From Vespula vulgaris (taxonomy: Eukaryota > Arthropoda > Insecta > Hymenoptera > Vespidae), in assembly GCF_905475345.1 (NCBI RefSeq), contig NC_066586.1:5989900-6053899 (forward strand): DNA of 64,000 nucleotides. The letters are read 5' to 3'. The position numbers and the translations under genes were made by a program. A model generated the notes under the pieces. The model saw only the letters and a program-made list of their open reading frames with translations. It was not told the origin of the DNA and ran no database searches. How positions within the stretch are numbered: position 1 is the first letter of the stretch; every line of letters starts with the position of its first letter. Below are positions 13,265 through 27,435 of the stretch, in pieces.

Positions 13265-14365
13265 ACATTTTAATCTATAACATCTCTTTCAATCTTCCTC
13301 TCAATTTAATTTATTCTACTCGACAGAATCGTTATTCTTTGTATCTTTGAACACTGGAAAGCAACGATCGATATCGTTATCGATTCGTTTGTAAAATAAT
13401 TGAACATAAGAAATCTCCGCGGGACAATAGAATAAATCGACACTTTGTATCTTTAATAAGAATCATTTATAGAGATTCTTAAACATATAGATGAATTCAA
13501 TGGTTATCGATAGAAAATTGATTAGACTCTATTAAAAATTCTATGATATAAATTGAAGTACGTAACTACCTTATCATTATTCGACGGATCGTTATGGATT
13601 GCGACATTTGCGACGATTTTGATCTCTCTTGATGTTTAATTTTGAAAATGTAAAAAAAGCTGGAGTTTATAAATGATCTACCCGTTAAATATACATCATT
13701 TATTCTCTGAAATTTCAACGACTATATATATGTATATATATATTTATCTATAGATACCTATATAGATACATATAGGTACATATATGACAGATACAGGACA
13801 GGTTAAAAGCTCTTTTAAAGAGGCCAAAAGTTCTTAGACGAGTTTAAAAAGTCAATTACTCTTTTTCTATGCCAATCTTTTTTCTTCTTTATTATAACAA
13901 AAATACAAGTTTATAAACTTTCGTACAGCCTCAAAAAAAAAAAGGAAAAAAATAAATAAATAAAAAAGAATTTGTCCAAGAATTTATCTTGTAAAAGAAT
14001 AATCGATTTTTAAAATCGTCTAGCTTATTTTTGACCGAACCTGTACGATGTAACCACCATAGATACATGTATAGATATACGTATATACTATACGTTGTGA
14101 TTTATTATGTACTCACCAGGAATGCTTGTACCAAGAGCAACGAAGACGACCGCGGTGACGGAATCCTTGATACCGAGAGTACATCCGAAGTAGGATGCGA
14201 TATCACCGATTACTGCCGTCACCACCCCGATTCCAAATATGCTGACAGCGAAGCACAGATAACCGCCGGCGATATCTAAAAGCCATTAAGCCGAGTGCCT
14301 ACTTTAGTCGATGGTGGCATTAGATTCTTAAGTAACTTTTTCTTTTTTTTTTCTCTTCTCTTTTT

Positions 14366-14409
<44 letters not shown>

Positions 14410-15448
14410 GGGGTGGATCGAAGCTTTTTAGAAAAAGAAAAAGAAAAAGAAAATGAAGAGAAACGATAGATATCTCTTTTTCTTTCTATTTTTTTTTCAT
14501 TTATAGTAAAAGACACGTAAACGACAATAAAAGACACAAATATATATATGTATATTTCCTTAGGTAACAGTAGATACTTAAATATACAAGTGTATTTAGT
14601 AGAAACGTCTCTAACGAAGGATTATAACGTGTACACGTACAGAATTATATGTTTGAAGTACATATTTGAAGTTTCGCGAGCAATTATTTCTCAAATTATA
14701 GCTCGTTTTATAAAATGTTTCCAATAAAACTTACCCTGCTTCAGAGAGGTTGTAGTAGACATTTTATGGTGGTCACAAATCTTCTCTAAGTTGACGTACT
14801 TTAGAGATTTCAAGGTGATCGTGTCTCTTTATACGGAACTTAAACTACTTTGATAGACCAACGTAGTGTTATGGTCAATGAATTCGTCCTAGAATGGACC
14901 AAACATCTATCTAAATGTCTACCTAAATAAAAACATGTGTTTCCGTGTGAAAAAACAAACGTAACTTTGAAATATTCGAAGCAAGACCATCTAAAGAAGA
15001 TTTATAATCATCATAAGATATCTCTAGATCCCGAAAGAAAATAAGTTTTATTTGAAATATTTTTCGAAAGGAGTTATAACTTGGGAAATAATTATTTGCA
15101 ATACTTCAAATGTGATCCTCTGTGTGTGTGTGTGTGTGTGTGTATGGATGTCATATATATTATCATGCTTCAACGCGAACTGTCAGATGTCTTCATCTTT
15201 TGATTAGCTTATTCTGAGCTTAACTGTATTTACTAATCTAAACGAACCTATCTTGAATACGTTGAAATTAGATGCGTCTATACGGAAATAGATGGATATA
15301 GTTGAAATATAGATTATATACGTTGACGTGTATACATCGAGAATGGATTGACGGATATCCGTTGTTTCAATGACATTTCCAAATGACGAGATACATTCGA
15401 TTATTCTAACCTTCGGGACTTGCTTCCTAGTTTCGACATTTATACGTC

Positions 15449-15480
<32 letters not shown>

Positions 15481-16389
15481 CGAGATGTATTTACGTATAT
15501 ATACATATATACACATACATAGAATATATATATATGTATATGTTTATGTCAATGATAACGAGAGAAAGGGTGTCAATATGTTTGTCAACGATAGCTAAAC
15601 TATAAGGAACTTTTGCTTTCAGTTATATCCAAGATAATAGAGAATCGTCGTTTATCTCGTTTGGTTATCCCATTCATCTGAGTTTAGGAATACGAAACAC
15701 GGATGGTTAACCATAGAATAATCGCGATGAAGCGTAGGAAATCCTACTCGAAGAGCGTCTCCTTCATTTCATTTTAATGGTCTGCCATTTACATTCTAGC
15801 CCAGGTAATACCGTTTCTCTTCTCCCTTTGAATCCACTTAATACGATCACATTTTGGACCGTTAATATCGTCCAAGATATATATTTTCACAAGAAATTTC
15901 ATTATTTACACTTTGGCCATTAAGTTTTTCCTCTTTTTTTTTCTTTCTCTCTGTTCCACATTAGTTTCTTGAAAATTTCGTTTAATTATTTCCAACGTTT
16001 TCTCCGACGAGACTCGTTTCGTACGACTCGTAATCATTACTAATTCACGAGGACGAAGTTTAAACGAACCACATCGAAGGAAGGTTTTAACGATGATCAG
16101 AAAATGTTGTTTATCGATAAATCCTAATTAGCGATATAATAGCGTTGACTTTTGCTTCATTTCGTGAATTTAATCTATTCAACCCATTTCCATGACCCCT
16201 GGACACAAATGTTTGATCTGAGTATACTGTTTGCTAAAGTATTCACGGAGAGGTATAGATATAGAGTATATGTATGCGTAACAGAGAGAAAGAGAAAGAT
16301 AGATATAGAAACATAGAGAAGGAGAAATATTTCTCAGATTTAGAAGGGAATAAGTAATGATATTGCAACCTCATTAGCATCATCATCAT

Positions 16390-16449
<60 letters not shown>

Positions 16450-16640
16450 CAAGAAGACGTTCTAGCAGATTGCTTCGTATAATCACTTTGATCTTAAGAG
16501 AAAAATATTTTTCTTTCCCTTGGATTTCGTGCTTGCTTGCTAGTCCCTAAGAAAATGATTATCCCTTTACCGAAGGTTACTAGGTTCGATAAATATAGAA
16601 GAGAGAAAGGCCTTAAGTGTTCCGACAACGCTATATTAGG

Positions 16641-16713
<73 letters not shown>

Positions 16714-18246
16714 TTCTTTCTTTACTCCCTGTCGAGAGAGCGTGACGTTTTTGTATACGCGCATCGTATAACGATCGCTTCGTTACGTGGCACGTTTTGC
16801 GCGAGGAGGTCTCATATTATGTAAAGGAAGATTAGGATTAAGGTTACACGCTCTACGAGCAGCCATGAGCGCGCGGGAAAGTAGAAAATTAAAAGTCAAT
16901 CTCTCTCTTTCTCTCTTTTTTTCTCTAAACGAACTTACGTTGTCCATTTAAAAAGTCGAACGAAATCGTTTTACTTATCCAGGGATTTTCCTTCCTTAAT
17001 TCTTTCAATCGTTAACGTTTAATTAATCGTTCTAAAAATGCAATAGGATCGTTCGATCCTTCGAAAACATTTTTTTTTCTCTATCTCATTGGATCTGGTA
17101 AATTCTTTTTTTCTTTTTTTCTTTCTCTTCTTCTTCATCCTCTTTTTCTTCCGATGATATTCCGAAACATATTAGGTATAATCGTAAAACGAAAACTAAC
17201 GATCGTTCGTTTAGCGATCCTACTAGATGGAAAATTTTTCTTTATATGCTGAAATCGACGTGACGTATCCCTCGTTAGCCTAACGTCGTTAAAGCGCATT
17301 TAAAGTTGGTGATATTTATAACTCCTTCACTCCACCCACCGTTCTGCTTCGATCGTAACGAAGGGCCGTATCGAAGTAAGCTGAATTTCTTTCCGATAAC
17401 AAATCCCACGTATATCTTCTCATAAATGGCTTCTTCTTTTCTTTTATTTATTTTCAGCAAGACGGTCACACCTTGCAAAAGTTTACATGTTTTGTTTATT
17501 TATTTTATTATTTTTTGTATATCGTTTCCTTGCATCATCGAGTCATACGGAATAAGTAATCATTTTTATTTCGATTTTCCAAATATGGAAAAATCTTTCA
17601 TTAGATTTACCCTAATTGTAAGTGATATTTTTCTTTTCTTCTTCTTTTTTTTTTTTTTTGATTTTTTTAATTTAAGTATATAAAGTTACTTTTCTTTTGT
17701 ACGTACAATATATTATTATGAAAAATAATCGATTCACATTCGAGTAATGATCGTCTTTATTAAGAATAAATTTTTTATCGTTTTCGAACGATCCATTTTT
17801 ACGATATATTTTTTGACGATATATTATATTATTTTTTTGTCGAGACTATTACAGCGTTCAGTTTCGAAATGTATTATTTGGAATGTGTTAAAAATTGTGT
17901 AAAGAAAATGTGTCCGGTTAGTATTGTCGATATATCTTATTTATCGTTCTTTCAAAAGTCTTTAATGGAAAAATTATACGTACGATAGAAAGGATGTGGG
18001 ACGAATCAATGTCCGGTTGTTCGATGTAAAGTTTCATTGATGGAAAGAGTACTCACGGGACGAACTCGTAACCGCGAGAATCGTGATCGGGGCTTGAAAC
18101 GATTTTGCGAACGGAGGCTTGTCAATAAATCAAACGACCCCTGCTAGCCCTATCGAAGCCACCGATATTCAGAGAACCCTGAAATCGACCTAAATGAGCT
18201 CAACCTCTCCGAACGTGAAAGGTACTAATCAATGTATGTCTATATA

Positions 18247-18290
<44 letters not shown>

Positions 18291-21200
18291 TGCATATATA
18301 TATATACTATATATATATGATTATATGTATAGAAATGTAAGTGCGTATATATATGTATGTATGTATGTATATAGTAAATGTTATATACCTATATAGTTCA
18401 AATTTTCATCAATCGCTATTCCCTTCGTCGTTAGGTCCTTGCAAATCGAAGGGAAAATTTGATTAGAGTGAGAGAGTGAGCGATGCGAAAGGATAATCAA
18501 ATTTACACCTGCTTTTGTTAATATCGAACGAGTTAACGTCGAAGATTGATAATAGTAAAAGCTTAGGTCTTTCGATATGCGAATAAAATGATTCGTTATT
18601 GTTGGATATTGTCGAATGAAAATTTTTACTTTTTACGTGATCCATCTTTGGTTAATTAATTACATTCTTATCTTGACGAGTCGTATAAGCTTGAATAGAG
18701 ATGAAAGAGGGTAGATAAGATTCATTAGCTTGAATTCTTATCATCAAAGATGTTGATGTAAACGATCTGTTAACACGAGAAATTTTATCAATATTTTACA
18801 AAAGCTTTCGTTGTTTTGTTTATATTTTATAATATATATATATTTTTTTTACGTATATGCGTATTACTTTCCTTTGACAATTTTTGTTTTTCACGATTAA
18901 AAAAAATTGAAACAAACATTTTTGAAACATTAAAGAAAGAATCGAGTCGAGTTAAATCGAACACGCGACGTTTCTTTCGCTCTTTTTTTCTCTCTTTCTC
19001 AAAGTACTTATTTTTTGTAATTAACTCGTGGCTTAATTTTTTTAATTAAATATTATGCTACATTAAAATCCATAATCCATGGAAGGTACGACGGAATGCA
19101 TACTAAACTTGTTTTATTCACTTCGGTTTTCCGTGTCGAGTGCTTGTAAATGTACAGTCGATAGTAAACAAGCGGTTCAGAGTCGAAGCTGACTCGTTTA
19201 GCGTTAAATGTGAAGCGTAAATACAGTTATAATTGGCTCTCTGAAAATTGATGCAGTATTCTACCTTACAACTTTACTACCAAGCATTATATTCGTTTAT
19301 TCGATAAATCAAGATTAATGGTAGCAAAGATTTCTTCCACCCTTTTTTTTCCCTTGCTCTATTTTCTCTCTGTCGTCGCGAACGATGATGTAATATAAAT
19401 CTACAAGAAAAAAAAAAAATACAAAATTGAAACGTGGTACATAGTAGGTCAAAAGTTCATAAATAATTTTAAGGATCGATCACTCTTTTTCGAGACTTTT
19501 CAGGCTAATATTATTTTTCTTTTCTTTTTTTTTTGTTAATTGTAAAATTACAAGCTTGGCTTGAAAAATTACAAGTCTAACTATAATTATAAAATGTCTC
19601 GAAAAAGAATAATTGATTTTTAATATCAGCTAGGAACTTTTGCCTTAGCCTGTAGCTTTAGATATAATCTTCTTTTACGCTTTTTACTATTTCGAGATTA
19701 AAAAAAAATTTTTTTCTGGAGTATCTAATAAAACGGATCAGTAACGATCAAAAACATTTACTGAATATTTCATAACGTTTTGAGTGAAAGTTTCTTGTAA
19801 TTTAAGCACATAACTAAAAGTTTATCGGATGATTATCTTTGAGATTATTTGAGATAAATCATTCGGAATGTTTGATAGTAAAATATAAATGTATGTATTT
19901 ATCTACTCCAATATCTAAATGATCGAATAGATGAACTTCATATTTATTATTTATTTCAAAAATCAGACTGCAAGATACGCGAACAATCCCAGTTCGATCA
20001 TTCGATTTCGAAATAGAAGATATTATATTAAAAATTTAAAAATTCATTAAAATTCCTATATGAGACGTTAAAAATTTTAACTATTCAGGAATATTTAAAA
20101 CCATGTCAGAGGCATTAGCGCAATCTTTTTTTTTTTTAATTTTTTCATGAAAGCAATTAAAAATGGCGGACCGATGAGCATTTCAATTTGTAAATCCAAC
20201 GAAACATCCTCATACTTTAAATTAAAAATATATATCATATATATATATATATATAAATTCTTGAATATTTATTTGTAAAAATGATTTATACTTGTATGAA
20301 TACTATAGTCTAAAAAACTAAATTATTAAATCCGGTATCTAAAAAAATAAATTATTAAATCGTTGGACGATTGGATTGCGCGTATCGTTTATTGCAAAAA
20401 GACGGAATGTATCTGATATAAAATAAGTACTGATTCGTTTAAAGGTTCTTCGATTCGAGTGGATTCCATAGGGAAAGATTATCATGTATTCTCCATTCTT
20501 GTGGTCAAAGCGCTAGCATAATTAATGTCGACGAGACGCGTGTCGTCTCGTTTATGAGCGTGCGTATATACATATATGCATATAGAATGACCATATCCGG
20601 CATACGTATTCCGCGATTACAGGTATGTCTGGCAGCTGTAGTTGAGAGTAGTCAGTTTTGTCTATGGATCGTGACCTGATTCCACTGTATAAATTATGGG
20701 TCTACACGTGACACACATCTCTGATGTACGAGCTGCATTGTATACCACAAATACGAGTACATATAACTTATACCTGTATAAAGTACTTTCAGGAAGATTT
20801 TGATAGCTCTTCAAATATCCTGCAGATGTTATTCTCTATCTCTCTCTTCTCCTTTTTTTCTCTCTTTTTTTTTTTTCTTTTTTTATCGTTACAACTGACC
20901 ATACACATTTTTCGTACTTACGCCATTTTACGTTCCAATTTAGATGAACGATGCTATTTTATCTGTTTCTCTCTTACCTCTCTCTTTCTCTCTTGATTAG
21001 TTTTATGAACCGACATTTACTCGTTATTAACGATGAACCCATTTTTAAACGAAAAAGAATTTTATCTTATAAGTTTTACAGTAACTTGACCGAAGCGTTT
21101 GTTTAAAAGTTTCTTTCCAACGATCGACTTATCGAAGTTATAAATATAAGTAGTATAGTATGTAAGAATGAGTGTGTATGGCAGAAAGTATAAAAGTTAC

Positions 21201-21772
21201 AAACTATGAGAGAATAGACGTTGCATACTCGATGATTGTATAGATAGATACGTTGTGAGAAATTGTTAAATGCTTTGAATCAACGGAAGGTTCATTTATT
21301 TTTACGGAATATAGTACGAAATAAAAATTTCTACATCTTTTTATCTTTGCAAATTATTTCAAACTCGGGAATAAAAAGTGTTAGAAAAATTTACTTGTAA
21401 GTAATTATGATATCTATCTCTATCCATTAGATTTAATATTTAACAGTTCGAACTATTATATTTTCTTTCTTATTTGAATTTATCTTCTGATCTAAAAAAA
21501 GAAAAAGAAAAAGAAAAAAAAATCCTATAGCTATAACAAATTTAACGGTGGTGTTATCTTTAGTACTCGAACGTGCGTGTTATCGCGCCGACAAATTCAA
21601 AGATCGAAGAAGAAAAATAGAGAGAAAGGAGAGAAAGACAACGTAACCACAACAATAGTTTATAATCGACTAATTTATTTGACTGGAATTGTGTAGACTA
21701 ACGCACGTTTAAACAGAGGGAAGGTAGGAAAAGTTATAGGGTTAGCATGTTCGAAACGATAAAATTGGGGAT

Positions 21773-21833
<61 letters not shown>

Positions 21834-22839
21834 CTCGACGTTATTGCCGAAGGACTCGTCATAAATCTCGCTAGTAAAAATTACGTTGGAAAAAGTAGTT
21901 GGCGATACGCGGTTGAACCGGCGATAAATCTCTGTTAAATTTTTCAGTGGATCGCGCCATTCGCCGAATTCGAGCTCGAAGAGAAATCGCATTAGTGGAT
22001 TTTCATGAGACCTATCTTTTTATTGTTCTGACGCTTGCGTTTTGGGCGATTGCGTTTCAGGCGGTATCCCTGTAGAAAATCGAATTAAAATTCAATATGG
22101 CGTGTCCCCGATACAGATCCAACGCAAAATTCGTTAATGCGTTTGTTTCGAATACTAATACCGTTTATATAATAATGCTTTGTATTACGTTCGAATATTC
22201 CTTTGAATATTCGTTTGAATATTTCGAAAAATAAATATTCTTATGATTTGATTTTATAAGAAAGGAAAAAGAGCACGTATGTAGAGTCTAGGTTTTTATT
22301 ATCGAGGGATTCGCAATAATGCATGACAATGTTCCACGGGAGAATACGTATGACGATAAAACAAATGTCTCGACGAGCTGCGATACTTTTTTGTCGACTC
22401 AACGAAAGACGTTTTCTTTTAATTCCTCGTAAAGTAAGAACGTTGGAACGTTTGTACGTGTGCTGAGTAAGAACATTTTACATAAGAAAGAATTTAAAAA
22501 AGGGACAAACTTTTATAATCAAACATTTTATCGAATTTATCCTATCGACATTTCCTACATTTTTGAATCCAAAAGAAAAGTTTTTGATAGAAGAAGAAGA
22601 AGAAAAAGAAGAAGAAGAAGAAAAAGAACCAAAATTACGATAATCATAATCGTTCTCTTTACGAGGCACACGACTATCGACATTTTCAAAAACGGAACGC
22701 AGTTATTTCTCATTTCGTGTGCTCTCCAAAGAAGGGAACTACGAGTTTTGCATCATGCAACGAAGCATTCACTGCGACGTTGATTTAGAGTTAGATTCTC
22801 GAGAGAGAAAAAGAGAGAAAGAGAGATAGATAGATAAAT

Positions 22840-22882
<43 letters not shown>

Positions 22883-24509
22883 AAGAGAGAACAAGTAGGA
22901 AGGAGCTTGGAATAAAGAAAGTAAAACTGCGGGGGCTTGATACAGTAGTTTCGCGAGCTTTTGCCAGTTCAGCAGGCTTCCGCGCTGTGTTCTCAATTGT
23001 GCTCAGTGAAATAAAGCGTATTCTTCGCTTCCATCCAAGCTCGCCTCTGGCCTTCGTTCTTTCGTTTCCGTTTCGTCTTTTCTCTCTTCCTCTTGAGTTT
23101 CGCAGCTTCGTAATCCGACTACGAAACAATATATATATATGTATATATATGTATATAGGTATTATCTATGCCAAGGAATCCTCGTTAAGGAGTCTTATCG
23201 GTCTAGAGATAAAAATTAAAACAAGGTCCTTTTTCTTTTTTCCTCTCTCTCTCTCTGCCTTTCTTTCTTTTTTTATTTTTTGCATATTTCGAAAGTTAAT
23301 TAGTTAAGTGTAAGTCGTTTATAAATTATTTCTAGTGAAATTCGAAATATTTCAACTGTTAAAACTGTGAACTTTCGTAGAGAGAACTATTAAGTTTTTT
23401 TTTTCTTTTTTTTTAGAACGTTCGACCCCCTGGAGATTCGCTTGTTGAACTCTTTCGGGTCCTGTTGCTATTGTATTCTAAGTACACCGAACTATATTTG
23501 TGATATATCTCAGTGTGTTAGTCACACGAATGAGGGTTAGAAATTGCTTGCACGTTAGTAGGATTGTTTATTTCGTAGCGAAGACATCGTTATTAAAAGG
23601 TACATGTATTTGGAAAAATAATTTATCGAAATTTACAAAAACTCGCAATTCGATTTTTACGTTCCACGGAAAAAAAATTCGAAGATAATTGATTCATTAG
23701 CGATATGGAATTTGTAAGTAGGTAACATTGATAACGCGAAACTCATCAGTCTATTTGTGTTGATGTTCGATGTTCGATTATTTTATTATTCATTACTAGT
23801 AGTTTTCATTACTTTGTAATATATTAAAATAGAAATTCTATAATAGTGACTTGAACGAAAATTCTATAATTGCATTTCAAAAATATGGACATCACAATTT
23901 AGAATTTAAAATTATATGTGTTCGTTTTAACTCATGCGTATGGCAGCTCGTATCATTGCACCTTTCTCGTGGAACAAAAAATTTTTTACAAATCGCGACT
24001 TTTTACTACGATTTGGATTTTCAATGACGAATCATCTTTCATATCCATATTGAAATAATATCTTATTGGTCGTGCAAACGTTCTTTCCCTTTTATTTTTC
24101 TTCATTAAAAGCGATCTTTAAATTTTTATCCTCAGCAAAATGAAGTACATAATTCTAATTGAAAAAGTAAATTTCAGGAAGTAGGTCAAGAAGTCTAAGA
24201 ATATCAATAACTAAGAGTTCTATCTTGGAGAAAGATAGACTAATAAATATCTCATTAAACCGACGCAAAGTGTTTTTCTAAGGAAAGTTAAGTTCAATCG
24301 TTTTCGTAATCGTACATGTATAAGTACATACTATATGTAACAATGTGTATATAGGTATGTAAGTATATATATGAACATGTACATTTTATCTTTGTTAGAA
24401 AATCTTTCTTAGAAAATCTCAGACATATCACTTCTATTGTTGAATGTAAGAAGGTATATCTGTTTCTCGAGTCGACTGGTGTCATGCATGCAAAGAGCCA
24501 CAGAGAGAT

Positions 24510-24573
<64 letters not shown>

Positions 24574-24775
24574 GTTTCGCACCTGCGCTCATGTAATCGA
24601 TAAAGTTTTCGTTGAATCGTAGATTCTTAGATAGAGGATAGAATTTCTACTCGTATTGAGAAAAGATAGCGAAGCTAAGGATTTCTTCGGTAAAATGTCC
24701 TAAGAAGGAAGCTAAACGAAGTTCTAGTGGAATTTCTAGTAATGAGATAGAAAAAGAAAGATAGAGAAAGAGAAA

Positions 24776-24842
<67 letters not shown>

Positions 24843-25864
24843 GATCTTACTCGTCGAATTATTGGTCAGAGACTAGGGCTTTGGAATGTGGACAAAAGGG
24901 AGACCATATTGTTCCTTTTGGAATTTAGAGAAGACGAGAACGACGCGGCGTAAACACGAGACTAATTGCACTGTACACAATGAACGGAACTTCTCACGCC
25001 CTTCTCTTATCCTTGAGTCTCTCTCTTTCTCTTTCTCTCTCTCTCTCTCTTGCTCTCATTTTTCTAATTCTCTTTTTCTCTTCCGTTTATCCTTTTTCTC
25101 TCTCACTCGCAAATTGAGTTCGGCGTACATCGTCACTCCACCTTTCTCTTCACCGTATATCTATCTATATATATATATTGTTTCGTTTTTAACTCATCGT
25201 GCTAGAACATCAAGCTCAAAAATGTTAACACATAGCAACTTTCGGAGAGATGCGTTTCGACATTTATCCGAAACGCGTTCGTGAAATATGTTATATCTCC
25301 CTACATTTTTATACTCTTGCTATATATACGAACAAAAGCTTTTTTTCTTTTTTTTTTGGGGGCTAGAATATAGAAGGATATATATATATATATATGTACA
25401 TATATATATATGTACGTATGTATTTGTGTATCACTCGTTATTCGTGTTATACGAGAATTTCACAAACTTTAACTAAACCAAGTTAACAAATTTGATAACT
25501 CGCGAAATTTGAAACTGCTCTAATAGAAGGGATAGGGAAAAAGAACAAAAAAAGGAACAATTAACGGAACGTCGATTGGACATTTCACGTATATCGGAGA
25601 GTAAGAGGCAGAGTTTGCGGATATTACAAACGGAAATTACATTTTACCGTGTTTAAGTCGTGATGCTCGTTCGAAAATTTATTGGTATATAGGAACTATC
25701 GTAATAGAGAAATATGATGGTATCAATCGTTAGATTATCGTAACTTATAGATTTCCCAACGTATCTAAGTATCATAAAATTTAAGAGGGTAAGCCGATGT
25801 TGATTATTATCGATTATTGTTCAATGAAAGATAACACGAAGGTAATTATTTCCTATCTTCGCAA

Positions 25865-25913
<49 letters not shown>

Positions 25914-27392
25914 ATCGATCAGGTACCTGCTATTTACATCGTCGACATAGATAATAACAACGTTCACTGATAATATCGCCAATTTACTCTTCTCGAAACG
26001 ACGAAATTTCAGGGCGACTAAACTAATTGCCGGCCACGGTGTGTTCACGCCGGACTTCATTACCTCGCGTTCGCTCTTCGCTCTAGGGTTATGACAAACC
26101 AGCACGGTTGTAAACTTTGTTAAAAGCAGTGGTAAGAGGAATAGGAAGGAAAGCAGAACGGAGATAGAGAGAGAAAGAGAGAGAGAGAGAGAGGGAGAAA
26201 GGAAGAGAGGGAGTAAAAGACGACTGATAAGTCACCGATAAGCCGTGTCCTTGATTAAATTCACCCTCGAGCTTTCTATATACGTATGTATATACATATG
26301 TATGTATATACATATGTACCTCCCAATGTCGTACACTTTACGATTACATTATACTAGAAAGATTTACATACGTTTTACATAATACTACCGATTCTTATAT
26401 AGAGGGTGGATAACTCAAAGGAAAAACTAACAAAAAGAATAAACACAAAGTTAACATATTCGTAAAGAAATACTATAGTAGACAGTACATAGATATTTAT
26501 ATCGTAGATGTTTCTCGTTTACGAATAGAAAGTATAGTTTGTGTAAAAAATTGTCATCTTACAATTAGATATACAATAGGGAGAAAAAGAAAGGATAATT
26601 AGTATGTATTTGGGTTCTGAGAAAACCGAGTTGACAAGAAGAAGTCTTGGAAAAGTCTGTTCATTTTTCGTAATGACGTTATGAAGCTCTTCCATCCTTA
26701 TCGAATTTTATTTAAAGTAATTAAGCAACGACGTCGGTAGAATTCTTAGGTTTTGCTCTAACAATCTTTAACAAATTCGTGGTTTTATTCTTGGTATTGG
26801 ACTCATACGATAAAATGGAAACAAAAAATGACGAGAAAAAGACAATACGGTGGTTTTGAAATAGTAAGGAATCAGAGTAAAGTATTTTTAATGTTTTCAT
26901 TAAATGTCGTTGTTAAAAGTTTTGCAAGAAAGAAGTAAAGAAAGAGAGAAAGAAAAAGAAAGATTGTTTCTTTTTTAATAAAAATGTTGAACTCACCAGA
27001 GTTAATATTACGAATAAGACGAAAAAACGAATCAACGATTATCGAATGACACTTGACATATATTTTCTGAAACTCGTTGTCGAATATGACTCTATATAAA
27101 TCATTACTTCGTCCATCGGCCAACCATATCATAAATAAATTTTCATTAAAATGATTGAAAATCATGCCATTATGAAATTACCGTGTACACGCTCCGTAAA
27201 CCATTAACGAATTAATCGATGGGGTATACGTATATTGACAAACTAATTCGTCATTTTTTATCTCCCTCTATCGTTTTAATTTATTTTTAAATAGCCATAA
27301 AAGTACAACAAAGAAACATTAATTTCACGAAGATGATAATTAAAATTATTGAGGATATAATTATTTTAATTATTAGAATATAAACGAGGATG

Positions 27393-27435
<43 letters not shown>

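Larger units (their letters stand above)
8680..14116 (-). other. Calx: Calx intron (5.4 kb)
   Basis: GT-AG intron. It contains a 57-bp-period minisatellite with an open frame (8871-9188), CTT and TTA/TCA short repeats (10306-10335, 10652-10797), the 120-bp TACA array (11321-11440), a TC run (13228-13259) and a miniature transposable element (13822-14036). No exon-like coding sequence with NCX similarity is seen. Confidence 0.85.
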
